Positions 15,418 through 23,568 of a stretch of 33,586 nt of DNA are shown piece by piece. The stretch covers positions 1-33,586 of IMG/VR virus record IMGVR_UViG_3300012000_000073. The stretch is one strand, 5' to 3'. Source of the stretch: a virus. A program made the position numbers and the translations under genes. The notes under the pieces were generated by a model. The model was not told the DNA's origin, did no database searches, and saw nothing but the letters and a program-made list of their open reading frames with translations. How positions within the stretch are numbered: the first letter of the stretch is position 1; the number at the start of each line of letters is the position of its first letter.

Positions 15418-15771
15418 ACCCTGTAGTAGTAGCCACAAACAATCTACTACATCATATACTGTTTCTACTTGAGTAAAGCTACAGTTAAATTGACTGGCTT
15501 CACGAGTTTGTGCTACTGGTGTACCACCTAACCATAGTGTGCGCCCAGCCATCAACACTTTACGCTCTAGCATTAGCTGCTCTAGCTTGTCTAGCTCCTC
15601 TACTTCATGAAAATAGAGCTGACGACCTGCTGCTCGTTCCCATAACCAACGCTGGTGATCTTTAACTCGTCTAACAGTTTGTTGCCAGTTTTCAAACTGT
15701 TTACCATCATCACTAGTAGGACGATTATAGGTCCTTCTAGTAATTACTTGTGCGCGTGTGCTTACTTGCAT
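15418..15771 (-). CDS. nrdJ: Class II ribonucleotide reductase, exon 1 (N-terminal 118 residues)
   Basis: The first exon reads MQVSTRAQVITRRTYNRPT to LLLQG. It carries MAGRTLWLGGTPVAQ and SQFNCSF with Cys97, which corresponds to the substrate-reducing C119 of the Lactobacillus class II enzyme. The start has a strong site (AGGAG, six bases before ATG). Without splicing the frame runs only seven codons into the intron and stops (TAA at 15396-15394), giving a dead 125-residue product, so splicing is required for RNR activity. It starts nine bases after the dUTPase stop, in one operon with dUTPase and the 5'-3' exonuclease. No separate small subunit or class I/III partner is visible, consistent with class II. 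Confidence 0.93.
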
Positions 15772-15779
15772 AATATCTC

Positions 15780-16208
15780 CTATTTTCCAGTACTGCCAAA
15801 TCCTCCAGTACCACGTTTTGTATCATTCCAGCTGTCAATAAAATCACAAATAATGACTGGAATAATTACTAGTTGTGCAATTCTATCGCCAATATTAATT
15901 TCATACTTGTCATCGCTAATATTTTTTAGTGCTACTTTTATATTTCCACGATAATCACTGTCAATAACGCCTACACCATTAAGTAGTATAATTCCTTTCT
16001 TACCTTGTCCCGATCTGTTAAATACGAACCCGGCAAAGCCTTCTGAAATTTTTACCGCTACACCAGTATCTATAAGTTTTATTTCACCAGGATAGATATC
16101 TAGTGATTCAGTACTACGTAAGTCTGCGCCTGCATCTGTAGGATTGGATCGTTTGGGTAAGTAGGCTGCATTATCTACTCTACACTCAATTTCTTTTATT
16201 TTAAACAT
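15780..16208 (-). CDS. dut: dUTPase (trimeric dUTP nucleotidohydrolase)
   Basis: The 142-residue protein has all five motifs of the trimeric family: DAGADLRS (motif 1), NRSGQGKKG (motif 2, where PRSSLA-like is more usual), GVIDSDYRGNIKVAL (motif 3, with the catalytic Asp), GDRIAQLVI (motif 4) and RGTGGFGSTG (motif 5, the glycine-rich arm). It converts dUTP to dUMP and pyrophosphate, keeping uracil out of phage DNA and feeding thymidylate synthesis. It overlaps the 3' end of the exonuclease gene by 13 bases and precedes the RNR gene, forming a nucleotide-metabolism end to the operon. Confidence 0.96.
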   Translation of the reverse strand: MFKIKEIECRVDNAAYLPKRSNPTDAGADLRSTESLDIYPGEIKLIDTGVAVKISEGFAGFVFNRSGQGKKGIILLNGVGVIDSDYRGNIKVALKNISDDKYEINIGDRIAQLVIIPVIICDFIDSWNDTKRGTGGFGSTGK

Positions 16209-17032
16209 AGTTCTAGTGTTTCATCAATTTGTTTACAATACTCAGTACCAATTGCATCGCTACAATAGGTTACTAAATCCATTAGTTGATAGTTAAGTTC
16301 TAGTTGTGTTTTTGATTGATTAATTGCTTCAATATATTTATAGCGTCCACTTATAGGTATACTGTTAATAATATCCCAAGTAGTACCATATTCTTCAATT
16401 AATTGTTGTGCACGTTTAGGTCCTACACCAGCTACACCAGGAACATTATCGCCACTATCGCCCATAAGACATTTAACATGTATATACTGTTCTGGTTCAA
16501 ATGTATAGTAATCTGACCAATTTTCCCAAGTAGTTTCTTTTCTAGTAACATAACTAAATCTAGATACTCCTGGTTTTATAAGTAAATCCCAATCTTTGTC
16601 GCTTGACATCAACCAAATTTGGTCAATAGATAGTTTGCGCTTTTTACTAACAATATAAGCAGCAATATCATCTGCTTCTACGCCAGGAAATCTTAGTACT
16701 GGATAGTGCTCTACTAATAACTCTAGTGTTGTAGTAAAATCTTCAAAGAATAATTCAAACTCCAACTTTTCAGCTTCGCTTTGCTTGTCGTACTTATCTT
16801 TACGATTTTGTTTATACTCAGGATAAATAGCTTTACGATAGCTACTAGACCCTTGATCTGCTGCTATAATTACATGTTGAGCTCGATAACTTTTTGCTAA
16901 ACTTTCTACTGTTCTAAGATAATCCTCAGCAAAGTCTCTAGCGCCACTGTGTTTAAATCGAAAGGCAAGGTTCAATCCGTCTACTACCATCAGTGTTTTT
17001 TCGGTTCGTTCAAATTGTTTAAAAGTTTTCAT
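16196..17032 (-). CDS. 5'-3' exonuclease / flap endonuclease (T5 D15-like)
   Basis: The 278-residue product has the FEN/PIN-like acidic cluster: MVVDGLNLAFRF, PGVEADDIAAY, LMSSDKDWDLL and GDSGDNVPGVAGVGPKRA, the last being the metal ligand plus helix-hairpin-helix that grips DNA. Such enzymes remove RNA primers and flaps on the lagging strand. The separate polymerase at 23501 lacks an N-terminal 5' nuclease, so this gene supplies it. A sigma70-like promoter lies just upstream (17056-17084). The start at 17032 is used because it follows that promoter, although a second Met (residue 15, MVVDG) could also be the start. Confidence 0.93.
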   Translation of the reverse strand: MKTFKQFERTEKTLMVVDGLNLAFRFKHSGARDFAEDYLRTVESLAKSYRAQHVIIAADQGSSSYRKAIYPEYKQNRKDKYDKQSEAEKLEFELFFEDFTTTLELLVEHYPVLRFPGVEADDIAAYIVSKKRKLSIDQIWLMSSDKDWDLLIKPGVSRFSYVTRKETTWENWSDYYTFEPEQYIHVKCLMGDSGDNVPGVAGVGPKRAQQLIEEYGTTWDIINSIPISGRYKYIEAINQSKTQLELNYQLMDLVTYCSDAIGTEYCKQIDETLELCLK

Positions 17033-17055
17033 ATTATTTTATGGTCTAATCTATT

Positions 17056-17084
17056 ATTATAACACTGTTGATAACAAAAGTCAA
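17056..17084 (-). promoter_or_regulatory. Sigma70-like promoter for exonuclease-dUTPase-RNR operon
   Basis: On the minus strand, TTGACT (17084-17079) is followed by 17 bases and a perfect TATAAT (17061-17056). The -35 hexamer contains the TGA stop of the upstream nuclease gene. The start codon of the exonuclease lies 23 bases after the -10, so a short leader is expected. Confidence 0.82.
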
Positions 17085-17557
17085 TCTACAAATTTAGTTT
17101 TGCTATTCTGAAGCCAATCTTCTAATAAGAACATATAAAACTCATAATCTTGTGAGTAGAATAGCAACCAACGACTATCCATCATATTATCATCAACTAT
17201 TACTGTAGCACCAAATAGTTTACTGCGATCATATTTAAATATTAATAGCGGTAGTTTATTTACTTGAAATGCTTGACGTTGTGTTTGTTGCCACCACTCT
17301 ACAATTTGTGGAGTTTTATGTGTTAGTAATCCGCTATTAATATGATCTTCTGCATAGCCTTTTACTTCTACGCAATAGTTGTTAACATAGTTAGGAACGT
17401 AAAGATCACCTTTTAATCCATGCTTGGCATCTAGTGCTCCACTGCTAGGAACACGTTCCCAGGCTAGTCCGGTATATTTACGCAACATATCACGAGCTAG
17501 AGTTTCAGTACGTGCACCTTTAGCTCTGCTGTCTACCACTGGTAGCCTCACTAACAT
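17081..17557 (-). CDS. PD-(D/E)XK nuclease, Holliday-junction resolvase-like
   Basis: The product has up to 158 residues. SRAKGARTETLARDMLRKY resembles the N-terminal helix of Hjc-type resolvases with its conserved Glu. It is followed by WERVPSSGALD, GLKGDLYVP (metal-binding Asp) and YCVEVKGY (the E-x-K of the fold). It would resolve or trim branched DNA during replication or recombination, which fits its place between SbcC and the flap nuclease. The start is uncertain: the ATG at 17557 overlaps the upstream gene, while the GTG at 17539 has GAGG six bases before it and keeps all motifs. Assignment to the resolvase branch, not a general restriction-like nuclease, is inference. Confidence 0.72.
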   Translation of the reverse strand: MLVRLPVVDSRAKGARTETLARDMLRKYTGLAWERVPSSGALDAKHGLKGDLYVPNYVNNYCVEVKGYAEDHINSGLLTHKTPQIVEWWQQTQRQAFQVNKLPLLIFKYDRSKLFGATVIVDDNMMDSRWLLFYSQDYEFYMFLLEDWLQNSKTKFVD

Positions 17558-17690
17558 GTTTAGCTAAACGATTCCAGTCTATAGTACCATCACTATTAGT
17601 ATATAAACTATCTAGTTCAATCTTTTTTGTTTCTTTAGATCGTTGTTTATGATATTTATTTAGTACTTTTTCCCAATGTTTGGCACGCAT
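17520..17690 (-). CDS. Small basic protein of unknown function
   Basis: The product has 56 residues from the ATG at 17690 (MRAKHWEKVLNKYHKQRSKE), preceded by a ribosome site (AAGGA) just after the SbcC stop. The frame is open further upstream but only inside SbcC. The N-terminal half is very basic and helical, the C-terminal half polar (DGTIDWNRLAKHVSEATSGR). It overlaps the following nuclease gene. It may be an accessory DNA-binding protein of the recombination cluster, but no family is recognised. Confidence 0.55.
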   Translation of the reverse strand: MRAKHWEKVLNKYHKQRSKETKKIELDSLYTNSDGTIDWNRLAKHVSEATSGRQQS

Positions 17691-17694
17691 AATA

Positions 17695-19497
17695 TTATCC
17701 TTCAATACGAGATATGTTAGCACGTTTAATAACATTTACTCTCTCTAAAAGTGGATGACTAAATCCATGGCTGATTAAGAAGGTATTTAAGTGTTCTTCT
17801 CCTAATAAAACTTCTACTAATTTTTCCTTGCCATCAACATCAAGTGCCTCAACAGTTTCATCTAAGATTAATAAATTAATGCGGCTACTTGATAGTGTTT
17901 GCATTAGTTTTCTAATTGCTAGTAGTGTAGCTATATTTACACGGGCTTTTTCACCACCACTTAGTGCATTAATGTCAATATCACGACCGTTATCTGTAAC
18001 TACTACTAGTAATTTATCACTACTATTTACTTTAAAACTAATCTGAAATCTACCATCACTTAAGTCTACTAAGTACTGATTAGTAATCGACTCCAAATCT
18101 TTAACTAAACACTCTATTTTGTAAGCTACTAGTCCAGTTGTGCTAAATGTTTTTGTTAGTACCTGCAGTATACTCATACGTTCTGTCATTAAGTGTAGCT
18201 GAAAGCTATACTCTTCTAATTCTTCGCTCATTTCCTGCAATTGTTGGCGAATAGTATCTATTTTACTGTTATGATTTTGTATTTGTAGATTTTTATCTTC
18301 TGCAAGTTTAATTCGTTGTTTAGTTTCTTGTATAGTTCTAACCAAGTTATCATATTGATTTTGTAGTTCATTTTTATCTAATGTTTTTGTTGATAGTGTG
18401 TTATCAATAAGCTGATGTAATCGCTCAAACTCTTGCTGAGTTTTTATAGTTTCTTTATTTAATCTATCTAGTTGTTGTAGTTCATTACATTTAATTAGTG
18501 CAACCGCAGCAGTGGCACGAGCACTTTCTATTTCCTCTTCTTTAGCAGTAATTAACTCTTGAGTTTTTGTGCTATCAATTTCGCTAAAACAAGTAGGGCA
18601 AACACCACTTAAATTTTTAAGTTTTTTAACAAATACTTCACCGTCTTTTACGGTTTTCATATTTTCTGTTTGCTCTTGCTGTAATTCTTTAATTAGCTCA
18701 TAGTCAACAGCTTGCTGATTAGAAAAATCTAAATTAATAGATTCTAACTGTTTACGATAAGTATTATTTTGCACAATCTTACGATTGGTTTTATCTACAT
18801 TGGCTATCTCTAAATTTAATTGTGCTGCAGTTTGTTCTAGTTTAGGGTCTAGATTTTCTACTGCTAGTAGCTGTTTGGGTGTTAAATCAGTTTTTTCATA
18901 TTTGTCTAGCCAACCGCGAACAGTATTAACCTTAGCTTGAGTAGCACTAATTTCCTTACCAAGCTCTAGTGAAATATCTTTAAATACTTCGCTTGCCTTA
19001 GTATACTTAGTTAAATTTAAGATTTCTATTAAAAACTTTTTACGAGCAGTATCAGCACTAGTTAAAAACTCTAGGCTCATAGCATTTGATTGATAAACAA
19101 TCTGTGCAAAGCTCTTATGATCTATACCTACAATATCTTCTATTATTTTGTAAGTTTGTGTTGCTGTGTGAGCACTAATATCTTGACCATTTTTTAGCAA
19201 TTTAACAGTTTGATTAGCACCGCGGATAGTTTTGATTGTATAATCATTATTATCGCGTTCTAAGTCAAGTTCAATTGTATAAGTTTTATCTTTGACATAC
19301 CTGTTAAGTATATCAGCTTTTTTAATGCCCTTACTATTTTTATTAAATAAGACTTCTTCTAAGATAAGTGCAATACTACTCTTACCATGTCCATTTTTAC
19401 CTACTAGTTGTGTTAGTGGAGCTTTGACAAAATTAATTGTATTATTACTACCATAGCTAAAACAGTTATTCCAACGTAATTCTTTTAATGTTATCAT
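17695..19497 (-). CDS. SbcC/Rad50-like (gp46-like) recombination ATPase
   Basis: The 600-residue SMC-type ATPase has Walker A LVGKNGHGKSSIAL (about residues 31-44), long predicted coiled coils on each side of a single zinc-hook CPTC near residue 300, ABC signature LSGGEKARVNIA near 511, and Walker B LLILDETVEALD near 545. It partners the Mre11/SbcD-like nuclease encoded just upstream (19656-20621) to process DNA ends and hairpins. It is shorter than bacterial SbcC (about 1000) and close to T4 gp46 in length. GGAG lies just before its ATG. A 65-residue gene overlaps its start. Confidence 0.95.
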   Translation of the reverse strand: MITLKELRWNNCFSYGSNNTINFVKAPLTQLVGKNGHGKSSIALILEEVLFNKNSKGIKKADILNRYVKDKTYTIELDLERDNNDYTIKTIRGANQTVKLLKNGQDISAHTATQTYKIIEDIVGIDHKSFAQIVYQSNAMSLEFLTSADTARKKFLIEILNLTKYTKASEVFKDISLELGKEISATQAKVNTVRGWLDKYEKTDLTPKQLLAVENLDPKLEQTAAQLNLEIANVDKTNRKIVQNNTYRKQLESINLDFSNQQAVDYELIKELQQEQTENMKTVKDGEVFVKKLKNLSGVCPTCFSEIDSTKTQELITAKEEEIESARATAAVALIKCNELQQLDRLNKETIKTQQEFERLHQLIDNTLSTKTLDKNELQNQYDNLVRTIQETKQRIKLAEDKNLQIQNHNSKIDTIRQQLQEMSEELEEYSFQLHLMTERMSILQVLTKTFSTTGLVAYKIECLVKDLESITNQYLVDLSDGRFQISFKVNSSDKLLVVVTDNGRDIDINALSGGEKARVNIATLLAIRKLMQTLSSSRINLLILDETVEALDVDGKEKLVEVLLGEEHLNTFLISHGFSHPLLERVNVIKRANISRIEG

Positions 19498-19663
19498 TGC
19501 TCCAAAACTTTCGCTTATTTAAAAAACCTAATTGTTCTATTAATAGTATTATATCAACTGCATTATCAAATTCTAGTTGCCAACTATTTTGTGAGCCATG
19601 CTTACGCTCTGCTAAAATTCTAGCAATATAATAAAAATTAGGATGATAATCGGTACTAATCAT
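19466..19663 (-). CDS. Small protein of unknown function between SbcD and SbcC
   Basis: This 65-residue gene is wedged between the two recombination nuclease genes, overlapping the end of the Mre11-like gene by 8 bases and the start of the SbcC-like gene by 32. The product is mixed polar (MISTDYHPNFYYIARILAER) with an aromatic N-terminus and helix EFDNAVDIILLIEQLGFL. No family is recognised. The tight nesting on the same strand supports it being translated. It may be an accessory of the nuclease complex, by position only. Confidence 0.55.
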   Translation of the reverse strand: MISTDYHPNFYYIARILAERKHGSQNSWQLEFDNAVDIILLIEQLGFLNKRKFWSNDNIKRITLE

Positions 19664-20621
19664 GTTCTATTTTATCCAATTGATTTTGTACTTCTAATAC
19701 AGCTTTATCAATAGTAGGTTGTGGAAGTTGTAATATATATTGTAAGTACTCTTTAACTTCTTCTACCAGTGTCATGTCATTGTCTAGCATGAGTTGTACG
19801 TCGCTGTTACGCTTGATAACCTTTTTATCAATAAGATCGCTATCTTCTAGATCGCCTAACTCCTGCAAGTCACCCTCAACTTGATAAATTGTGTGATGGT
19901 ATGGAGTTGGCGGTTTAGGGTCACTAGGACTAACGGTTTTTCTTATTAATTGTGGTACTTCTAGTTTAAGCCACTTATGCTCTAGAGTTTCTGTATCTAG
20001 TAATATAACACCAGTTTCAACAACATCTCTATGAAAACTAGTAGTAACGGGACTACCAGGATATAAAATATTACGTTGACAATTTTCATAGCTATGTAAA
20101 TCACCAGCTAGTACAATATTCCAACCATTAAATATATCTAAGTTTACTTCTGGTGTAACATGTGGAGGTATTTCTCCACGAACATGTGTACAAAGTATTC
20201 TACCACCTTCTGGCCAAGGATTTGACTGTTCAAAATCTTTTAGTTTATTGTAGGGAACAAATTCTATACCATAGTCGCTATAGTAGTCATCTATAACAAT
20301 AACATTACGCTTAGTACTTAATAGATTAGTAGCCCTAGCAAGATTTGTCATAAATGTAGTAGATTTTTTAACTGCTTCATGATTGCCACTATAAATTATA
20401 GTCGATATTTTACAACTACTAACTAGATCAAAATATACTTCTAGTTCGTCCATACTAGGTAATTTATCAAATACATCACCACCTATAACAAATAAATCAG
20501 CTTGTTTTTGTAGTTGTTCAAATTGCTGCCATAATAGATTATATCTATTTTTAGCCCAATCTATAGGAACATTTTTTTGACCTAATTTTATGTGAATATC
20601 AGCACTAAATAATATTTTCAT
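19656..20621 (-). CDS. SbcD/Mre11-like (gp47-like) nuclease
   Basis: The 321-residue calcineurin-type phosphoesterase shows the motif series: FSADIHIKLG (motif I), VIGGDVFDK (II), YSGNHEAVKK (III), CTHVRG (IV), LAGDLHSYE (V) and PGSPVTTSF. These coordinate two Mn ions for exo- and endonuclease cleavage of double-stranded DNA ends. With the SbcC-like ATPase downstream it forms the phage Mre11-Rad50 complex. The C-terminal part (about 230-321) is acidic and helical, probably the ATPase-binding segment. It is the first gene after the terminator at 20635-20670, so its transcription needs read-through or a promoter not seen. Confidence 0.94.
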   Translation of the reverse strand: MKILFSADIHIKLGQKNVPIDWAKNRYNLLWQQFEQLQKQADLFVIGGDVFDKLPSMDELEVYFDLVSSCKISTIIYSGNHEAVKKSTTFMTNLARATNLLSTKRNVIVIDDYYSDYGIEFVPYNKLKDFEQSNPWPEGGRILCTHVRGEIPPHVTPEVNLDIFNGWNIVLAGDLHSYENCQRNILYPGSPVTTSFHRDVVETGVILLDTETLEHKWLKLEVPQLIRKTVSPSDPKPPTPYHHTIYQVEGDLQELGDLEDSDLIDKKVIKRNSDVQLMLDNDMTLVEEVKEYLQYILQLPQPTIDKAVLEVQNQLDKIEHD

Positions 20622-20634
20622 TATTTTTCCTGTT

Positions 20635-20670
20635 ATAAAAAAGCCCAGTAATGAAAATTACTGGGCTTAT
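20635..20670 (-). terminator. Intrinsic terminator after the SSB gene
   Basis: A perfect 12-pair stem (AAGCCCAGTAAT, 20641-20652, with its complement at 20657-20668) closes a four-base loop, and on the minus strand is followed by TTTTTT. It lies three bases after the SSB stop, so it probably makes SSB the most abundant product of its transcript, with partial read-through to the SbcD/SbcC genes. Confidence 0.93.
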
Positions 20671-20672
20671 TA

Positions 20673-21311
20673 TTAACCTAATTCTTTAACTGCTTCGTGT
20701 TCTGCTGTATCGCCATCTTCATCATCACTTTGAGTGTTGATTTTTTCTAGCAATGCTTTAACTTCGTCTGCTGTAGGTCTAGGAAATTTTTCATCAATGT
20801 TTTGTGCTGCATCTGCTAATGCTTGTTCTTGAGCAGTTAGTTTTCGAGGTTTGCAACGTAAAACTTGTAGCGTATACTCAACATTAAATGGAAGGGGTCC
20901 AGTCTTTGTACGTTTAAATACCACGTCCCAACCTGTATCATAATCGGTAGGATCACCTAAATCTTCGGCAGCTGTAACAATCTGCTCAAATAATTTCTTT
21001 TTAAGATTTAATGCTTTTACCTTACTATCTTTAGGATCAATACAGTTAATTGAGTAGCTCCAGGTACAACGTAAATCTGGATAATAGTCAGGTACATAAT
21101 CTTTTTCTAGATTATCAAACTTTTCTTTTTCACGACTAAAGGCCAAACATTCAATAGGAATATCTTTATTGTTAGTGCCTTTTATCCAATAGATATATCT
21201 AGGAAGTACGCCACCAATTAATCTAACTGTATTCTCACCGTCTTTGTACTCGTAAGTTTCTACTTTATTTGATGCTGCTTTACCTTTTGTTTGTTTAAAA
21301 CTAAGTGCCAT
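20673..21311 (-). CDS. gp32-like single-stranded DNA-binding protein
   Basis: The 212-residue product has a basic N-terminus (MALSFKQTKGKAASNK), then ENTVRLIGGVLPRYIYWIKG and ECLAFSREKEKF, WSYSINCIDPKDSKVKALNL, DYDTGWDVVFKRTKTGP and NVEYTLQVLRCKPR. This is the core pattern of T4-type gp32-like SSBs in phages. The C-terminus is acidic (SDDEDGDTAEHE), as needed to contact other replication proteins. It coats single-stranded DNA during replication and recombination. A strong ribosome site (GAGGAATAA) and an adjacent terminator point to high expression. Only two cysteine-bearing short segments are seen, so the gp32 zinc site is not obviously conserved. Confidence 0.82.
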   Translation of the reverse strand: MALSFKQTKGKAASNKVETYEYKDGENTVRLIGGVLPRYIYWIKGTNNKDIPIECLAFSREKEKFDNLEKDYVPDYYPDLRCTWSYSINCIDPKDSKVKALNLKKKLFEQIVTAAEDLGDPTDYDTGWDVVFKRTKTGPLPFNVEYTLQVLRCKPRKLTAQEQALADAAQNIDEKFPRPTADEVKALLEKINTQSDDEDGDTAEHEAVKELG

Positions 21312-21668
21312 TTATTCCTCGTATTTGAAGTATATTTTATTGTTTTCTGTTATTAATAGCGGATTGTATTTTATTGCTTCTAAGTTTAGATCTGGAAAAT
21401 AAGTTAAATCTAAATGTTTGTATCCTAAATCTTTATATTGCTGATAACTTCTTCGACCCGCTAATTGTATATACTGTGCTTTAAATAGTATATCTACATT
21501 ATGATCAAAGAATAGTTGCCCAGGATTTATTAAAAAACTACTTCCTGCTAATTTATATTTAAATCCTTTATAGTAATCTTCTAATAATTCTACTAATTGT
21601 ACTTGGCTAGCATTAGCCATAGACTCTAATTTTGATAGGTTAAATGTAAAAACAGTTCTTTGATTCAT
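21312..21668 (-). CDS. Protein of unknown function upstream of SSB
   Basis: The 118-residue product is directly adjacent to the SSB gene. It has no membrane segment or recognised motif; it is Tyr- and Leu-rich (FNLSKLESMANASQVQLVEL, and FFDHNVDILFKAQYIQLAGR). A strong promoter (21674-21702) places the expected transcript start at the ATG itself, so the mRNA may be leaderless, or translation may start at Met18, which has a weak GAG upstream. It is the first gene of the SSB transcript. Confidence 0.6.
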   Translation of the reverse strand: MNQRTVFTFNLSKLESMANASQVQLVELLEDYYKGFKYKLAGSSFLINPGQLFFDHNVDILFKAQYIQLAGRRSYQQYKDLGYKHLDLTYFPDLNLEAIKYNPLLITENNKIYFKYEE

Positions 21669-21673
21669 AATAT

Positions 21674-21702
21674 ATTATACCATAAGTAGTTCAATACAAC
21701 AA
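21674..21702 (-). promoter_or_regulatory. Sigma70-like promoter with extended -10 (SSB transcript)
   Basis: On the minus strand, TTGTTG (21702-21697), 17 bases, then TATAAT (21679-21674) preceded by TGG (extended -10). The ATG of the next gene is only five bases after the -10. Confidence 0.8.
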
Positions 21703-21712
21703 GTTAAAATTT

Positions 21713-23005
21713 CTATACCAATTGTATTTCCCAGCCTTTTTTCATATATAATCCTAGCCTATCATTATTTTGTTTTTTATCCGCCCAACCACTAAATTGA
21801 ATATCAACTACTATAGGCTGTGGTTTGTTAGGATAAGGACGCATAATTCTACCTACAATTTGTTCTAGTAAACTATCATTACTCATTGGTACTGCTAGGA
21901 TAACGCAACTAAGTGCGTTAATTGAGATTCCCTCGCTAAAGATTTGTCTACTACCAGCAATGCACATCTTTTCTCTGTTAAGTATTTGTTCTTTAGCATA
22001 TTGTCTTTCTTCATAGCTGGTGTCGCCAGTAACCAACAAACACGTTTCTCCAACATAATTTTTTACTGCCTCTAAAAATTCTACGCGATCTGCTACTATC
22101 AAAACACTATGATTTTTATCAATATGATAATTGGCAAGACCACTAATAAACTTTCTATAATAGTCATTTTGTGTTAATTCATTTATTTTTTCTACCCAGG
22201 TTACGCCTGTTTTTAGTGTTAAATTACTTTTTACTAGATGTACAATTGGATTTATTGTATTAGATTGTTTTGGACGAAATACTGTACTGCCAAAATAATC
22301 ACTAAAAAATACATGTTTACCATCTTTACGCTCCATAGTACCACTAAGTGCTAGTCTATAACGAGCATAAAAACTATCTATAGTTTTACTAAAAGTAGTA
22401 GCAGGACAATGATGTGCTTCATCTAATATAACTGTACCAAATTCTTTATTGATCCTGTCTAAATACTTAACAATACTTTGTACATTACCAATTACTATAA
22501 AGCGATCTTCTATATCATATAATCCACTGCCTATAATACCTGGATCTGTACCAAATAGAGTTCTAACTTCATCACACCATTGATCACGTAATGCAGTAGT
22601 ATGTGTTACTACTAATGTTTTTTGACCCCATTTATGGGCAATATGTAGTGCAGAATAAGTCTTTCCCCAGCCTACTAGTGCATTAATAAAACAAGTATCA
22701 TTGGCACTATTATAAACTTCTAACTGATCTTCTCGTAGTGGATATTTAGTCTGTGGAAATGGTACAGGATTAGTTACACGTTTGTCTACTAGTTCATATC
22801 CATCTGGTATTAAATCTATTCTACCTTGAGGAATACTAAGTATACCTTTTGGTAAGATTTTATAATTTTTAATAGTTTCTATTACACTAAAATTTTTACT
22901 GCCGGTATTTTTTTTAAACTTATAAGTAAGACTATCCATTATAAATTTACTATTTAATCTACCAGGATCATCCATATAAATCCTGTTAGTTATAATAGCT
23001 TTCAT
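21713..23005 (-). CDS. SF2 DNA helicase (UvsW / T5 D10-like)
   Basis: The product has about 430 residues. Helicase motifs in order: NALVGWGKTYSALHIA (motif I, with GWGKT for the usual GxGKT), VVTHTTALRDQW (Ia), VILDEAHHCPA (II, DEAH), LALSGTMERKDG (III), and in the second domain VLIVADRVEFLE, SEGISINALSCVILAVP and QIVGRIMRPYPN (motif VI with Arg finger). Such phage helicases remodel branched DNA and R-loops. The start is placed at the ATG at 23005, which overlaps the upstream stop (ATGA) and has GGAG seven bases before; an in-frame TTG at 23017 is less likely. It lies between polymerase and SSB genes. Confidence 0.92.
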   Translation of the reverse strand: MKAIITNRIYMDDPGRLNSKFIMDSLTYKFKKNTGSKNFSVIETIKNYKILPKGILSIPQGRIDLIPDGYELVDKRVTNPVPFPQTKYPLREDQLEVYNSANDTCFINALVGWGKTYSALHIAHKWGQKTLVVTHTTALRDQWCDEVRTLFGTDPGIIGSGLYDIEDRFIVIGNVQSIVKYLDRINKEFGTVILDEAHHCPATTFSKTIDSFYARYRLALSGTMERKDGKHVFFSDYFGSTVFRPKQSNTINPIVHLVKSNLTLKTGVTWVEKINELTQNDYYRKFISGLANYHIDKNHSVLIVADRVEFLEAVKNYVGETCLLVTGDTSYEERQYAKEQILNREKMCIAGSRQIFSEGISINALSCVILAVPMSNDSLLEQIVGRIMRPYPNKPQPIVVDIQFSGWADKKQNNDRLGLYMKKGWEIQLV

Positions 23006-23568
23006 ACTAGTCTCCAAGTTGTTTGAATAGGCTCGCTGTAATAACCATATAATAGATTACATCTATTATAGTGTAATATGCCTGCATATAATTCATGGTC
23101 TTTAGGAACTTGTAGGCTTTTAAATCTTTCAACAAGACCCTTAACCTCTAAAACACAGCCTATTCCACTTGCAGGCAAAATTTGGGTGATCTTGTGTGTG
23201 GCTAGTTTGGCGCGTACAAGTTTTTTATGTTGAAATACTTTTCCTCGACTATCAATAAACCAAGTTGTTGATTTGGCTAGTTTGATTACATCTTGTAGAA
23301 AGTAGATTGCACTACTAATCTTATGCAATTTAACTTCTTGTTCGCGAAGAACAAGCCTACGTAATCCGAGTGTAGGCTTGTCTATATTACCATCATCTAC
23401 GATTCTATATCGACTAAACAATTTAGGATTGTCTTGATCAATATATTCGCTAGCATAAAATATTACTTTATTATAGATATAGGGTTCTACTTCGCCTAGT
23501 CTAAATACGGGCCAGTCCAGTGCTGCTAGTCCTATAGGTTTTTTCAAAACCTCCGAAACTATAGTCAT
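23002..23568 (-). CDS. Unknown protein overlapping the polymerase gene
   Basis: The product has up to 188 residues, starting inside the 3' end of the polymerase gene (overlap of up to 68 bases) and overlapping the helicase start by four. There is no membrane segment. The sequence is beta-rich with many Lys, Leu and Tyr: RLGEVEPYIYNKVIFYASEY, FIDSRGKVFQHKKLVRAKLA. The phrase WFIDSRGKVFQHKK followed by two Lys-rich strands suggests a nucleic-acid-binding beta fold, but no family is recognised. It probably serves replication by position between polymerase and helicase. The exact start is unsure. Confidence 0.62.
   Translation of the reverse strand: MTIVSEVLKKPIGLAALDWPVFRLGEVEPYIYNKVIFYASEYIDQDNPKLFSRYRIVDDGNIDKPTLGLRRLVLREQEVKLHKISSAIYFLQDVIKLAKSTTWFIDSRGKVFQHKKLVRAKLATHKITQILPASGIGCVLEVKGLVERFKSLQVPKDHELYAGILHYNRCNLLYGYYSEPIQTTWRLV

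Noticed and set aside
12846-15771. RNR interruption read as an intein
   Set aside because: The inserted frame is not continuous with the exons (stop at 15394), and group I core elements with exact exon-guide pairing are present.
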